Shown one piece after another: positions 23,556 through 31,657 of a stretch of DNA of 64,000 nucleotides (positions are counted from its first letter, which is position 1; each line of letters opens with the position of its first letter). The translations under genes and the position numbers were made by a program. Source of the DNA: Streptococcus infantis (GTDB lineage Bacteria; Bacillota; Bacilli; Lactobacillales; Streptococcaceae); contig NZ_CP046525.1 in NCBI RefSeq assembly GCF_021497965.1, forward strand, positions 1,364,001 through 1,428,000. The letters run 5' to 3'. A model generated the notes under the pieces. It had not been told where the DNA came from, ran no database searches, and saw nothing but the letters and a program-made list of their open reading frames with translations.

Positions 23556-25802
23556 ATGAACCTATCAAACGTATTTCAAAAATTATCCCCAAATACTCCC
23601 ATCTTACAAGCTACCTTTGGTCTGGAGCGCGAATCTCTACGAATCAATACTGAAGGCCGTGTCGCTCAAACGCCACACCCTGAAAAATTGGGTTCTCGCA
23701 GTTTCCATCCCTATATCCAGACAGATTATAGCGAACCTCAACTAGAGCTCATTACACCGGTAGCACAGTCGACCACGGAAGCTCGTCGCTTCCTCGGGGC
23801 CATCACCGATGTGGCTATTCGCTCAATGGATAAGTCAGAATATCTTTGGCCTTTATCCATGCCACCTGTGATTGTAGAAGAAGAGATTCAGATTGCCCAG
23901 TTGGAAAGTGACTACGAGTATCAATACCGAGTTGGTTTGGCAGAACGCTACGGCAAATTGCTCCAGTCCATATCTGGAATTCACTATAATTTTGAACTCG
24001 GCAAAGATCTGACCCAGCAGCTCTTTGAAGTCAGTGATTATGACGATTTACTGACCTTCAAGAATGCCCTCTATCTCAAGTTAGCTCAGAACTTCTTGCG
24101 TTATCGCTGGCTCTTGACCTACCTTTACGGAGCAAGCCCGCTAGCAGAAAAAGGGTTTTTGACAGATGAAATTGGTTGCGTGCGGTCGATTCGTAACTCC
24201 AACTACGGCTATGTCAATGCCCCCGATGTTCACATTTCCTTCTCTTCACTGGAGCAATACGTGACCGACATCGAAAACGCTGTTGGATCTGGGCAACTGT
24301 CCGCCGAAAAAGAATTTTACTCTGCTATCCGTTTACGCGGTGCTAAGACTAGCCGGGACTTTTTGACTAAGGGCATCTCCTATCTAGAGTTCCGCAACTT
24401 TGACCTCAACCCCTTTGAGCCACTGGCAATCAGCCAAGAAACACTAGACACCACCCACCTCTTTGCACTCGCACTCTTGTGGCTAGACGACATGGAGCAA
24501 GTCGACGAAGAATTGGCAGTAGCTACTACTCTCAACAACCAAATCGCTCTCAGCCATCCCCACACACCACTTCCTAAAGAGGCTGACCCTAAACCTATCG
24601 TGACAGCCATGAAGGCCATCGTCGCTCACTTTGGACTGGATGACTATTATAGCCAGCTTATCACTAAGGTGGAGGCCTCTCTTCTTGATCCACGTTTGAC
24701 CCTTTCTGGAAAAATAGCAGAGCAGGTTGAAGAAGGGTCCCTTGAAAAATTTGGCCAACAACAAGGACAAGCCTTTCATGACTACGCTTGGACAGCACCT
24801 TATGCCCTCAAAGGCTATGAAAACATGGAACTCTCCACCCAAATGATTCTCTTTGACGCCATTCAGCTGGGCTTGAACGTAGAAATTTTAGATGAGGAAG
24901 ACCAATTTCTCAAACTCTGGCATGGTGACCATGTGGAGTACATTAAAAATGGCAACATGACATCCAAAGATAACTACGTAATTCCACTGGCCATGGCTAA
25001 TAAGGTTGTGACCAAAAAGATTTTGGACAAGGCTGGTTTTCCAGTACCTGCGGGAGCAGAATTTGCTAACAAGGACGATGCCTTGCGGTACTACGGACAA
25101 ATAGCCAACTCTGCTATTGTTGTCAAACCCAAATCCACCAACTTCGGTCTGGGCATTTCCATCTTCCAAGAGTCAACAAGCCTTTCTGGCTATGAAAAAG
25201 CCCTAGACATCGCCTTTTCGGAAGATAGCCATGTGCTAGTCGAGGAGTTTGTGGCAGGGACCGAGTACCGTTTCTTTATCTTGGATGGAAAATGCGAGGC
25301 TGTCCTGCTCCGCGTCGCGGCCAATGTCGTAGGCGACGGAAGCTCAAGCATACGAGAATTAGTCGAAAAGAAAAACCAAGACCCTCTGCGTGGTCGCGAC
25401 CATCGCTCACCTCTTGAAATCATCAATCTGGGTGATATTGAATTACTCATGTTGGAACAGCAGGGTTACACACCTGATACAGTCTTGCCTAAAGGTATCC
25501 AAGCCTTTCTGCGTGGTAATTCTAATATCTCAACTGGAGGCGACTCCATTGACATGACTGACCAGATGGGCGAGAGTTACAAACAACTAGCTGCCGATAT
25601 GGCGACTGCTATGGGGGCTTGGGCCTGTGGAGTCGATTTGATTATCCCAGACTACACCAAGCCTGCTAGTAAGGAGCTACCAAATTGCACCTGTATCGAA
25701 CTCAACTTCAATCCTGCCATGTACCTGCACGCCTATACTTACGTAGGGCCAGGACAACGTATCACACCGAAAATTTTACGGAAGTTGTTTGGAGAGATAT
25801 GA
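23556..25802 (+). CDS. gshF: Bifunctional glutamate-cysteine ligase / glutathione synthetase
   Basis: Fusion enzyme of 748 aa that makes gamma-glutamylcysteine and then glutathione in the cytoplasm. The N-terminal half (about residues 1-440) is a GshA-type ligase with FGLERESLRI and DYSEPQLELITP. The C-terminal half (about 480-748) is an ATP-grasp domain with VVKPKSTNFGLGI, VEEFVAGTEYRFFIL and CIELNFNPAMYLHAYTY. Length is as usual for GshF. RBS GAGG lies ahead of the ATG. The gene is visibly richer in G+C than its surroundings and lies alone between rpsI copies 4 and 5, so it looks like imported cargo. Pneumococci and most mitis-group strains lack this gene and take up glutathione instead, so it would give self-made protection against oxidative and metal stress. 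Confidence 0.96.
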   Translation: MNLSNVFQKLSPNTPILQATFGLERESLRINTEGRVAQTPHPEKLGSRSFHPYIQTDYSEPQLELITPVAQSTTEARRFLGAITDVAIRSMDKSEYLWPLSMPPVIVEEEIQIAQLESDYEYQYRVGLAERYGKLLQSISGIHYNFELGKDLTQQLFEVSDYDDLLTFKNALYLKLAQNFLRYRWLLTYLYGASPLAEKGFLTDEIGCVRSIRNSNYGYVNAPDVHISFSSLEQYVTDIENAVGSGQLSAEKEFYSAIRLRGAKTSRDFLTKGISYLEFRNFDLNPFEPLAISQETLDTTHLFALALLWLDDMEQVDEELAVATTLNNQIALSHPHTPLPKEADPKPIVTAMKAIVAHFGLDDYYSQLITKVEASLLDPRLTLSGKIAEQVEEGSLEKFGQQQGQAFHDYAWTAPYALKGYENMELSTQMILFDAIQLGLNVEILDEEDQFLKLWHGDHVEYIKNGNMTSKDNYVIPLAMANKVVTKKILDKAGFPVPAGAEFANKDDALRYYGQIANSAIVVKPKSTNFGLGISIFQESTSLSGYEKALDIAFSEDSHVLVEEFVAGTEYRFFILDGKCEAVLLRVAANVVGDGSSSIRELVEKKNQDPLRGRDHRSPLEIINLGDIELLMLEQQGYTPDTVLPKGIQAFLRGNSNISTGGDSIDMTDQMGESYKQLAADMATAMGAWACGVDLIIPDYTKPASKELPNCTCIELNFNPAMYLHAYTYVGPGQRITPKILRKLFGEI

Positions 25803-25954
25803 GAATAAGATCAGAGATTTTCTGAGCTTACTTTTTTATATTTGATAAATGGTAAAATATAGTGCAACAAAAAACTCATAGAGCCCAATCTCGTATAAAC
25901 TGTAAGTAACCACACTAAACAGAACACGGGAGAAATCTATAAGCTACCATCATA

Positions 25955-26280
25955 TTACCATAATTGAGCGAATTAAGATAGAGACTTACCTAGAATTAGG
26001 TCTCAAACCCTGCCAAATAGCTAGAAAATTAGGCGTTCACAAATCAACCTTCTCAAGAGAATTAAGTGTGGTAATGACACTTACTCTGCACAAGCAGCAC
26101 AAACACACAATGAACAATTGGCGAAGCAGAAGGGAAGAAAATCGAGTTAGACTCCTGTGAATTGAAGTAGGAAATTAAAGAGCGATTACAATCTTCATGG
26201 TCTCCAGAACAAATTTGTAGTCGTTATCAACTTGAAAATAGGTCCATGGTGTCCTTCAAAATCCAATTTGTAAAATTAAG
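25955..26280 (+). mobile_element. IS30-family transposase remnant (N-terminal part)
   Basis: Across frames the plus strand reads ERIKIETYLELGLKPCQIAR, KLGVHKSTFSRE (the IS30 helix-turn-helix), YSAQAAQ, and LQSSWSPEQICSRY. These are the N-terminal signatures of IS30/IS1239-type transposases. Stops and frameshifts break it and the DDE catalytic part is missing. It ends just before the terminator of rpsI copy 5. Unlike the genes at 5-20 kb it lies in clean sequence, so this decay is probably real. Confidence 0.8.
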
Positions 26281-26285
26281 CTAGA

Positions 26286-26325
26286 AAAAAAGCATCTCGT
26301 ATTTTTGATACGAAATGCTTTTAAT
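26286..26325 (-). terminator. Terminator following rpsI 3'-end copy 5
   Basis: The minus strand has the stem GCATTTCGTAT / ATACGAGATGC with seven T behind it. It is nearly identical to the hairpin at 23063-23098. Confidence 0.9.
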
Positions 26326-26340
26326 AAATGTAAATAAGTT

Positions 26341-26391
26341 TTAACGTTTACTAAATTGTGACGCTTTACGGGCCTTTTTCAAGCCTGGTTT
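26341..26391 (-). repeat. rpsI 3'-end copy 5: probable left attachment site of the ICE
   Basis: The minus strand encodes VKPGLKKARKASQFSKR-stop, the exact uS9 C-terminus; the frame continues upstream as ALFLVQVKIIL, not uS9. The flank 26392-26600 is the tail shared with copy 4. All genes from here to the window end belong to cargo or conjugation modules of one type, so this is the likely outer end of that element. The other end, with integrase and full rpsI, would be beyond 64000. Confidence 0.85.
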
Positions 26392-26649
26392 GACAAGAAT
26401 GATTTTTACTTGAACCAAAAACAATGCAATACCTTGTGTTTTCAGAACTATATATACCTATTGATTTCATAAAATATGAATCAATATATTTTAAAAGGGG
26501 AAATAGTTTAGTTCTGTAAAAATTAACTTATACTCTTACAAAGCTTATTTTGATAGACTTTATAACCGTCTGCGAAAAAAAGGTAGAGAAAAAGGTAGAG
26601 ACTGAAATAATAGAAGAGATTCAGCAATCAAAGTTACTATTTCTACATC

Positions 26650-27558
26650 TTAATCACTCTCACTAGTAAATAAATCTTCCCACTGAGTGATAGATGCTGG
26701 TAGGATTAATTTATATTTCTCATAGAAATTTAATAAATCGTTGTCCCCTATCCTAAATACATTTTCTATCTTATCTAAATTTATTACTCTCGGAGCATAT
26801 AAATATACTAGATAACCTTCATCTACATATTGTTTAAATTCTAAAGCGTCAAGTTCCTTTGCCTTTTTGCCTTTCACTTGAACTACTGCTTTTCTAGGGT
26901 CATCAATTTCTCTTGAAATCATTTCACATTCAATTTTTATTGTTGTTGACTTCTTTGCAATTGAATTAGAAAGGACATAATAGTTTTCCTTAATTTGAAG
27001 GTATGAGATGACAAGTTCTTCTAAATCAAATTCAGGCAAATTATCTAAGAGACCTCCACTATAGGTTGTTACCTCAAAATAATTCTTTTTCGAAAATTTA
27101 TTAAATATCAATTTTGAGTATTCTATTATACTTTTATCCCGTATCCTCTCGACGGTAGCACCAAGAGGTCTATTAAACGATGCTTTAATTTGCCCAGGGA
27201 CTTGCATTCCCACATTAAATGCATCAACTGGGATGACTGATCCAATATCCAAATGAGTATCGCAAACTACTATAGCTGGAGATTTTACTTTACAAATCCA
27301 GTAATTTCCACTTAAATCTCTGGTCCAGAACAAATCATCTTTCTTTGCATCTCTAAAAATATTTATTGCTGGATGTGCTTTACCATTATGTTTTTTAATA
27401 CGATTATAATATTCTAAAAAATTATCTAATTTAATATCTTCACTCAACCAACTCCAGCCAATCGCAACATACTGTTCAGAATTATTTAAACAGAAATCAA
27501 TTAACTCTTTCCTAATGTTATCGTCTCTTTTTAAATGTATTCTAGTCACATAATCCAT
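26650..27558 (-). CDS. Possible PUA-like (EVE/ASCH-type) domain plus PD-(D/E)XK nuclease
   Basis: Protein of 302 aa. The N-terminal half has a pattern seen in PUA-fold readers of modified bases: YVAIGWSW at about residue 30, then DLFWTRDLSGNYWICKVKSP at about 75-95. The C-terminal half has IECEMISREI (about 212) followed by KAVVQVKGKKAKELD (about 226-240), the E...QxK arrangement of the PD-(D/E)XK fold, as in Mrr-type endonucleases. The stop-to-start gap to the gene before it is only 5 bp, so the two are made together. I infer a restriction-type nuclease that senses DNA through the PUA-like part; no close family is recognised. Confidence 0.6.
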   Translation of the reverse strand: MDYVTRIHLKRDDNIRKELIDFCLNNSEQYVAIGWSWLSEDIKLDNFLEYYNRIKKHNGKAHPAINIFRDAKKDDLFWTRDLSGNYWICKVKSPAIVVCDTHLDIGSVIPVDAFNVGMQVPGQIKASFNRPLGATVERIRDKSIIEYSKLIFNKFSKKNYFEVTTYSGGLLDNLPEFDLEELVISYLQIKENYYVLSNSIAKKSTTIKIECEMISREIDDPRKAVVQVKGKKAKELDALEFKQYVDEGYLVYLYAPRVINLDKIENVFRIGDNDLLNFYEKYKLILPASITQWEDLFTSESD

Positions 27559-27563
27559 TTAAA

Positions 27564-28367
27564 TTAGCCTCTCTTACTTTTTTCTTTCAAGATTATTTCG
27601 ACTCCCGCTTGATGTAAAATATCATATCTAGCACGACTTATATCTGATTCATCGATTAAATTAAGAAGATTATCAATTTCTTTTCTTCCTTCTTCACTTA
27701 ACTTTGGCTTTATTTCAACTAAATTTTTTTGTAGTCTAAAAAACAATTGAATAGCTACTTCATAATCTTTTTTCTCTTGTAATTCTTGCTGCTTAGCTAA
27801 AATTTCTTTTTCTTTCTCTTCATTTTTCTTCCTATTTTGTTCAGCCATATCACGAAGCTTTTCATAATCCACTTTGTGATTCTCAAAGTCATCTTTGACT
27901 GACCCCATAAATTTAGGTGTGATTCGAATACGATTATAGGCATTTTTGACTAAGGAAGTGATTTTATCCCAATAAGGTACTTCTGAGTCTTCTCGGAACA
28001 TTAATATTTCTCTATCCGTTATGACAATTTTCTTTTCTTCATCAATGAAATATCCTTTTTCTTTGTAATTATTTAAATCAGAAATATACTTGTCTAATCT
28101 CCACTGTTTGACAATTTTTTTGCCATTGTCAGATAAATCATCGTCGACTATATATCTATATAACCAATCAGGAAGATTAACATCACCTATTGTCCATCTT
28201 TGCTTCTCATCTGAATATATTTCATTTCTTAGTTCTCTATCAGGAAATTTAACTTTATTATAAACGTACTTAATAATCTCATCACCCTCTTGAATGTATT
28301 CGTTCCAATACTTGTCATACTTAGCGTAGGGGCTAAATGGTCGAGTTCTATATATAACTCTACTCAT
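27564..28367 (-). CDS. Hypothetical protein with central coiled coil
   Basis: Protein of 267 aa, start ATG 28367 with AAAGGAGA. It has an N-terminal globular part (IYRTRPFSPYAKYDKYWNEY), a segment FIDEEKKIVITDREILMFRE, a highly charged coiled coil at about residues 165-205 (KLRDMAEQNRKKNEEKEKEI), and a helical end. I do not recognise it. It is translated just ahead of the nuclease gene at 26650-27558 and probably forms its partner subunit. Nothing shows a catalytic site. Confidence 0.75.
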   Translation of the reverse strand: MSRVIYRTRPFSPYAKYDKYWNEYIQEGDEIIKYVYNKVKFPDRELRNEIYSDEKQRWTIGDVNLPDWLYRYIVDDDLSDNGKKIVKQWRLDKYISDLNNYKEKGYFIDEEKKIVITDREILMFREDSEVPYWDKITSLVKNAYNRIRITPKFMGSVKDDFENHKVDYEKLRDMAEQNRKKNEEKEKEILAKQQELQEKKDYEVAIQLFFRLQKNLVEIKPKLSEEGRKEIDNLLNLIDESDISRARYDILHQAGVEIILKEKSKRG

Positions 28368-28447
28368 TTCATCTTCTCCTTTAGTTTATATAATTCACAG
28401 TATTCTTTTCTAACAGACAAAAATTTATCTTATTCGCTCTCAAACTT

Positions 28448-29398
28448 CTAGTCAATGTAATTTTCTTGCATTCTCTTAATAAGAGTTTTTACATCATCAA
28501 TTAACGATTGAGGAGACAAAACCGTTAGAGCATCCGCTTGACTCAACAACCACCTCTTCAGCCCTGGTGTATCTTGACTCACAAACTCAATAATATTGCC
28601 AGTTGATGTTTTTTCAATAATTGTTGCTAATGGAAATTGATCAACAACAATCGCTGGATCATTGTCGAATAGAACTCTGATATTTAACTCTTTTCCTATG
28701 AATGGATCTACTCGTTTATTACGAATTTCTCCATCTCGAAATTTTCTTCCATATGAGAGAGAAGGTTTTTCTTTTTTAGATTCTTTCCAACTGAGTATTC
28801 TATCTAATTTTAAAGTCATATAAGAATCAAAAAGTAAATTATAGGCTACTATGTAAAAATAATGAGTATCATAGTAAAGAGAAACCGGAAAAATTGTATG
28901 TCTCTTTTCAGTATTATAAGGAGATTGATAATCAATGTCTAAGACCAACTCTTTACGAATCATTTCAGACCATTCCCAAACCTTATCAATACGGTTTTGT
29001 GTATCTGACAGCGGTGCATAATTTAGCAACTCACTTGCAATAATACTGGAAACTTCTTTTTGCTCATCTTTTGAAATAAGTGCCAATAAACTATCAAGTA
29101 ATGACTTGTTTTCTTCTTTATTCAAAGAACGATTTTCTAGTAAAATCTTTGAAATTACAAGAATATCCTTTTTATTAAATAAAGATTTTCCTTTTAAATA
29201 CCTAGTATGGTGCCTCGTATCGTAGGCAAGTTCTGCTGCAACCATCGGTTGTGTATCTAAGAAACCCGACAAGAGAGAAAAATCTCGTTGTATAGTCTTT
29301 TCACTAACACCAAATTCATCTGCAAGCTGAGCCTTAGCTAAATGCGCGCCAGACTGTAATCGTAAAAATATAGTTAATAAGCGTTCTTGGTCGTTCAT
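28448..29398 (-). CDS. WYL-domain transcriptional regulator
   Basis: Protein of 316 aa. Residues 1-60 form a DeoR-type winged helix (FLRLQSGAHLAKAQLADEFG, VSEKTIQRDFSLL). The middle part (about 150-215) is a WYL domain with HTIFPVSLYYDTHYFYIVAY and LKLDRIL. The C-terminal part (about 240-310) is the usual WCX-like extension. Regulators of this kind (BrxR, CapW) often control phage-defence operons in answer to a nucleic-acid ligand. It has its own promoter (29422-29451) and divides the cluster into an upstream and a downstream group. That it controls both groups is inference. Confidence 0.88.
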   Translation of the reverse strand: MNDQERLLTIFLRLQSGAHLAKAQLADEFGVSEKTIQRDFSLLSGFLDTQPMVAAELAYDTRHHTRYLKGKSLFNKKDILVISKILLENRSLNKEENKSLLDSLLALISKDEQKEVSSIIASELLNYAPLSDTQNRIDKVWEWSEMIRKELVLDIDYQSPYNTEKRHTIFPVSLYYDTHYFYIVAYNLLFDSYMTLKLDRILSWKESKKEKPSLSYGRKFRDGEIRNKRVDPFIGKELNIRVLFDNDPAIVVDQFPLATIIEKTSTGNIIEFVSQDTPGLKRWLLSQADALTVLSPQSLIDDVKTLIKRMQENYID

Positions 29399-29421
29399 AT
29401 AATCCTAAATCCTTTAACAAT

Positions 29422-29451
29422 ATTATAACATTTCCAATGACTTAGATTCAA
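29422..29451 (-). promoter_or_regulatory. Promoter of the WYL regulator gene
   Basis: Minus strand: -35 TTGAAT (29446-29451), 18-bp spacer, -10 TATAAT (29422-29427), 23 bp ahead of the start codon; AAAGGAT serves as ribosome site. Confidence 0.65.
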
Positions 29452-29535
29452 TCAATTTCCTAGTTCAAATCTTCTACCGATACAACTATTGGACAAGTAC
29501 CTAATCTTTCTTTTAAAGTCTATTATAGGTTACTC

Positions 29536-31401
29536 CTACCTTCCGAATCCTATCAACGATATTGATTTTGATGATTTTGCTTCAATAGCTACAATAGCCT
29601 TATTGATATCTGTCAATGTAATTTGATTTAAAAAGGTATCATCTTCTAACTGATTCTTATCACCTTCAATCACTCGTTGTGCTTGACTGAAGACAATCTC
29701 ATCTACTAATTTTCGAACGTATCTAGCATTTCCAAAGTTTTTACAATTGACAACTTCTGAAAAATGCTGACGTAGTACCATCTTACAATCATCAGTTAAT
29801 TGATAATATCTCTTATTTATCATCAATTCCAAAATAGCAATTAGTTGTTCAATTGTATAATCCAAAAATTTTATTTCTCTAGAAATTCTAGAGGAAAGTC
29901 CCGGGTTAGTTTCAATGAATTGGGCCATCAATTCTTCATACCCAGCAAAAATAACCAACACCTCATCCCGACGATTTTCCATTTCTTGTATAAGCGCTGA
30001 AATAGCTTCATGTCCAAAATCTCTCTCACTACTAGGGATAAGACTATAAGCCTCATCTATAAAGAGTACTCCTCCTTTCGCTTCATCAAAAGCTCTTTTT
30101 ACTTTTGGAGCAGTCTGTCCAACATATTCACCAACAAGGTCCGCACGCCCCACTTCCACTAACTTATTCTCTTGAATTATCTTGTTATTGTATAAAATTT
30201 TTGTATAAAGCCTAGCCACTATAGTTTTCCCAGTCCCAGGATTTCCGGAAAAAACGAGATGACGATTTAATATTTCATTACTAAATCCATGAGCCTGACG
30301 CAACGCAGAAACTCGATCATAAGCTAACTGCTGATTAAGGACTATCTTCACTTCTTCTAAACCAATTAATTCACTCAACTTTTTCTCCGCATTTTCTTCA
30401 TCTTCAACTGAAGATTCATTTTGGAGAATAAATCCATCCAGATTTAATTCGTTTTTATCTGTAGGATCATAATTATTTTGTACTGCAAATTCAACAAGTT
30501 CTTGAACAAAAAGTCGAACTTCTTTAGCATCCTTTAGTACTTTATTTCCAGCTATTAATTGTTCATAGTCTTCATTACTCAACTGAATACCTTTTTGATT
30601 TAACATTTGAAGGCCGATCTCTTTAAGCTCTGCTTCATCATATTGCGGAAAATTAACAATTGATACTTTACTAAAATCTTCAAGTAATTCTTTTCTAATA
30701 GATTCTGCCTCCTGCCTAGTTCTCGCAATAATGACATTAAATGAATATCCCTTTTTTTGCCTAAAAACATCAAAAACATCTGATTTTGTTCTTGGTCTTG
30801 CTGAAAGATAATCAACTAATACTGGGAAATCTTTTTCGCCTATCTTAGGAATAAAAAAATTGTTACAATTTACAAATATTGCATTCATGCCAAAAAGAGA
30901 CATCAGAAATTTGATAGCAAACTTACGGCCAGATCCCCTCTCACCATTAAAAATATAAAAGTGTTGCTGTTGTTCATTATCATTTATTTTTTCTTGAAAT
31001 GAAAGATATGTAATTAGTTCTTGAACAGCCTTCTTAAAATCAGTGAGACCATAAATGTTTTTCAATTCATCCAGTTTTTCAAAATTAGGTTTTAGATAAT
31101 GAGAAATTGTTTCTTTATTTGCACTTAATAAGAATTTTACTAGTTCTCTTCTATCACTTGTTTCAAGTTTCTTTATAAAATCACTTTCTGATAGAGTTTT
31201 AACTTTGTTTAATGTAAACTCATGATCAAAAAAATCCTTTATTTTCCCCATGATTTCTTGATCATTGTAATTTTCTTTAGAAATAAGGTAATAAGCGTCA
31301 TCCTCTTTAAATAGTAATAAACGATTAGTCTTAATAAAATCTTCTGTTTGAGTTTTTAAGAAATCATCAGGATTCTTAAACTCAACTTGATAATAATTCA
31401 T
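29536..31401 (-). CDS. Double AAA+ ATPase, SpoVK/CbbX type
   Basis: Protein of 621 aa. Residues 1-100 are an unknown N-terminal part (YYQVEFKNPDDFLKTQ). An AAA-like domain at about 105-300 carries a deviant P-loop GERGSGRK near residue 154. The second AAA+ domain (about 340-600) is a full CbxX/CfxQ type: LIGLEEVK, GNPGTGKT near 387, GEYVGQTAPKVKRAFDEAKG, Walker B GGVLFIDEAYSL near 446, and sensor segment GNARYVRKLVDEI. Such rings remodel proteins or nucleic-acid complexes. RBS GAGGTG precedes the start. It lies between a terminator (31437-31467) and the WYL gene. In this setting it is a likely effector or loader of the neighbouring nucleases, by inference. Confidence 0.9.
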   Translation of the reverse strand: MNYYQVEFKNPDDFLKTQTEDFIKTNRLLLFKEDDAYYLISKENYNDQEIMGKIKDFFDHEFTLNKVKTLSESDFIKKLETSDRRELVKFLLSANKETISHYLKPNFEKLDELKNIYGLTDFKKAVQELITYLSFQEKINDNEQQQHFYIFNGERGSGRKFAIKFLMSLFGMNAIFVNCNNFFIPKIGEKDFPVLVDYLSARPRTKSDVFDVFRQKKGYSFNVIIARTRQEAESIRKELLEDFSKVSIVNFPQYDEAELKEIGLQMLNQKGIQLSNEDYEQLIAGNKVLKDAKEVRLFVQELVEFAVQNNYDPTDKNELNLDGFILQNESSVEDEENAEKKLSELIGLEEVKIVLNQQLAYDRVSALRQAHGFSNEILNRHLVFSGNPGTGKTIVARLYTKILYNNKIIQENKLVEVGRADLVGEYVGQTAPKVKRAFDEAKGGVLFIDEAYSLIPSSERDFGHEAISALIQEMENRRDEVLVIFAGYEELMAQFIETNPGLSSRISREIKFLDYTIEQLIAILELMINKRYYQLTDDCKMVLRQHFSEVVNCKNFGNARYVRKLVDEIVFSQAQRVIEGDKNQLEDDTFLNQITLTDINKAIVAIEAKSSKSISLIGFGR

Positions 31402-31436
31402 TTAATTTCACCTCTTTTTATTGATAATTTAAGTTT

Positions 31437-31467
31437 ACAAAAAAGAGTGGACAAAGTATGTCCACTC
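31437..31467 (-). terminator. Terminator after the zinc-ribbon gene
   Basis: Minus strand: GAGTGGACA-TACTT-TGTCCACTC followed by six T. It separates the helicase/HAD/zinc-ribbon transcript from the AAA gene. Confidence 0.85.
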
Positions 31468-31508
31468 AATTGTTGTTACAAAAAATTTTTCAAAAATGTA
31501 GAAAATCT

Positions 31509-31625
31509 CTATGCCTCCTCTGTATCTTCAGAACCACACCATCGACACTTTTTGAAGTTATCTGTTTCATCGACATCATAACTATAGTACCCTAGACATT
31601 CATTACAGTAACGATCAACTTCCAT
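31509..31625 (-). CDS. Small rubredoxin-like zinc-ribbon protein, 38 aa
   Basis: ATG at 31625 has a perfect AAGGAGG eight bases upstream. The product begins MEVDRYCNECLGYYSYDVDE and ends with KKCRWCGSEDTEEA: two CxxC knuckles (Cys7/10 and Cys27/30) in a fold too small for more than one metal ion. It follows the HAD gene by 32 bp and is followed by a terminator, so it is the last gene of the helicase transcript. The role is unknown; such peptides often bind Zn or Fe and act as partners of nucleases or ATPases. Confidence 0.8.
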   Translation of the reverse strand: MEVDRYCNECLGYYSYDVDETDNFKKCRWCGSEDTEEA

Positions 31626-31657
31626 ATTATCCTCCTTCTATACTTTAAAATTTACAC

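Noticed and set aside
25955-26280. Active IS30 element
   Set aside because: Only the N-terminal part of the transposase, with stops and frameshifts; no catalytic domain and no inverted repeats seen.
13793-26391. rpsI copies as functional ribosomal protein genes
   Set aside because: Only the last 14-17 codons are present in each copy; upstream sequence is not uS9.
31387-31581. Plus-strand 64-codon frame between AAA and HAD genes
   Set aside because: It overlaps the zinc-ribbon gene and its terminator on the other strand and has no ribosome site.
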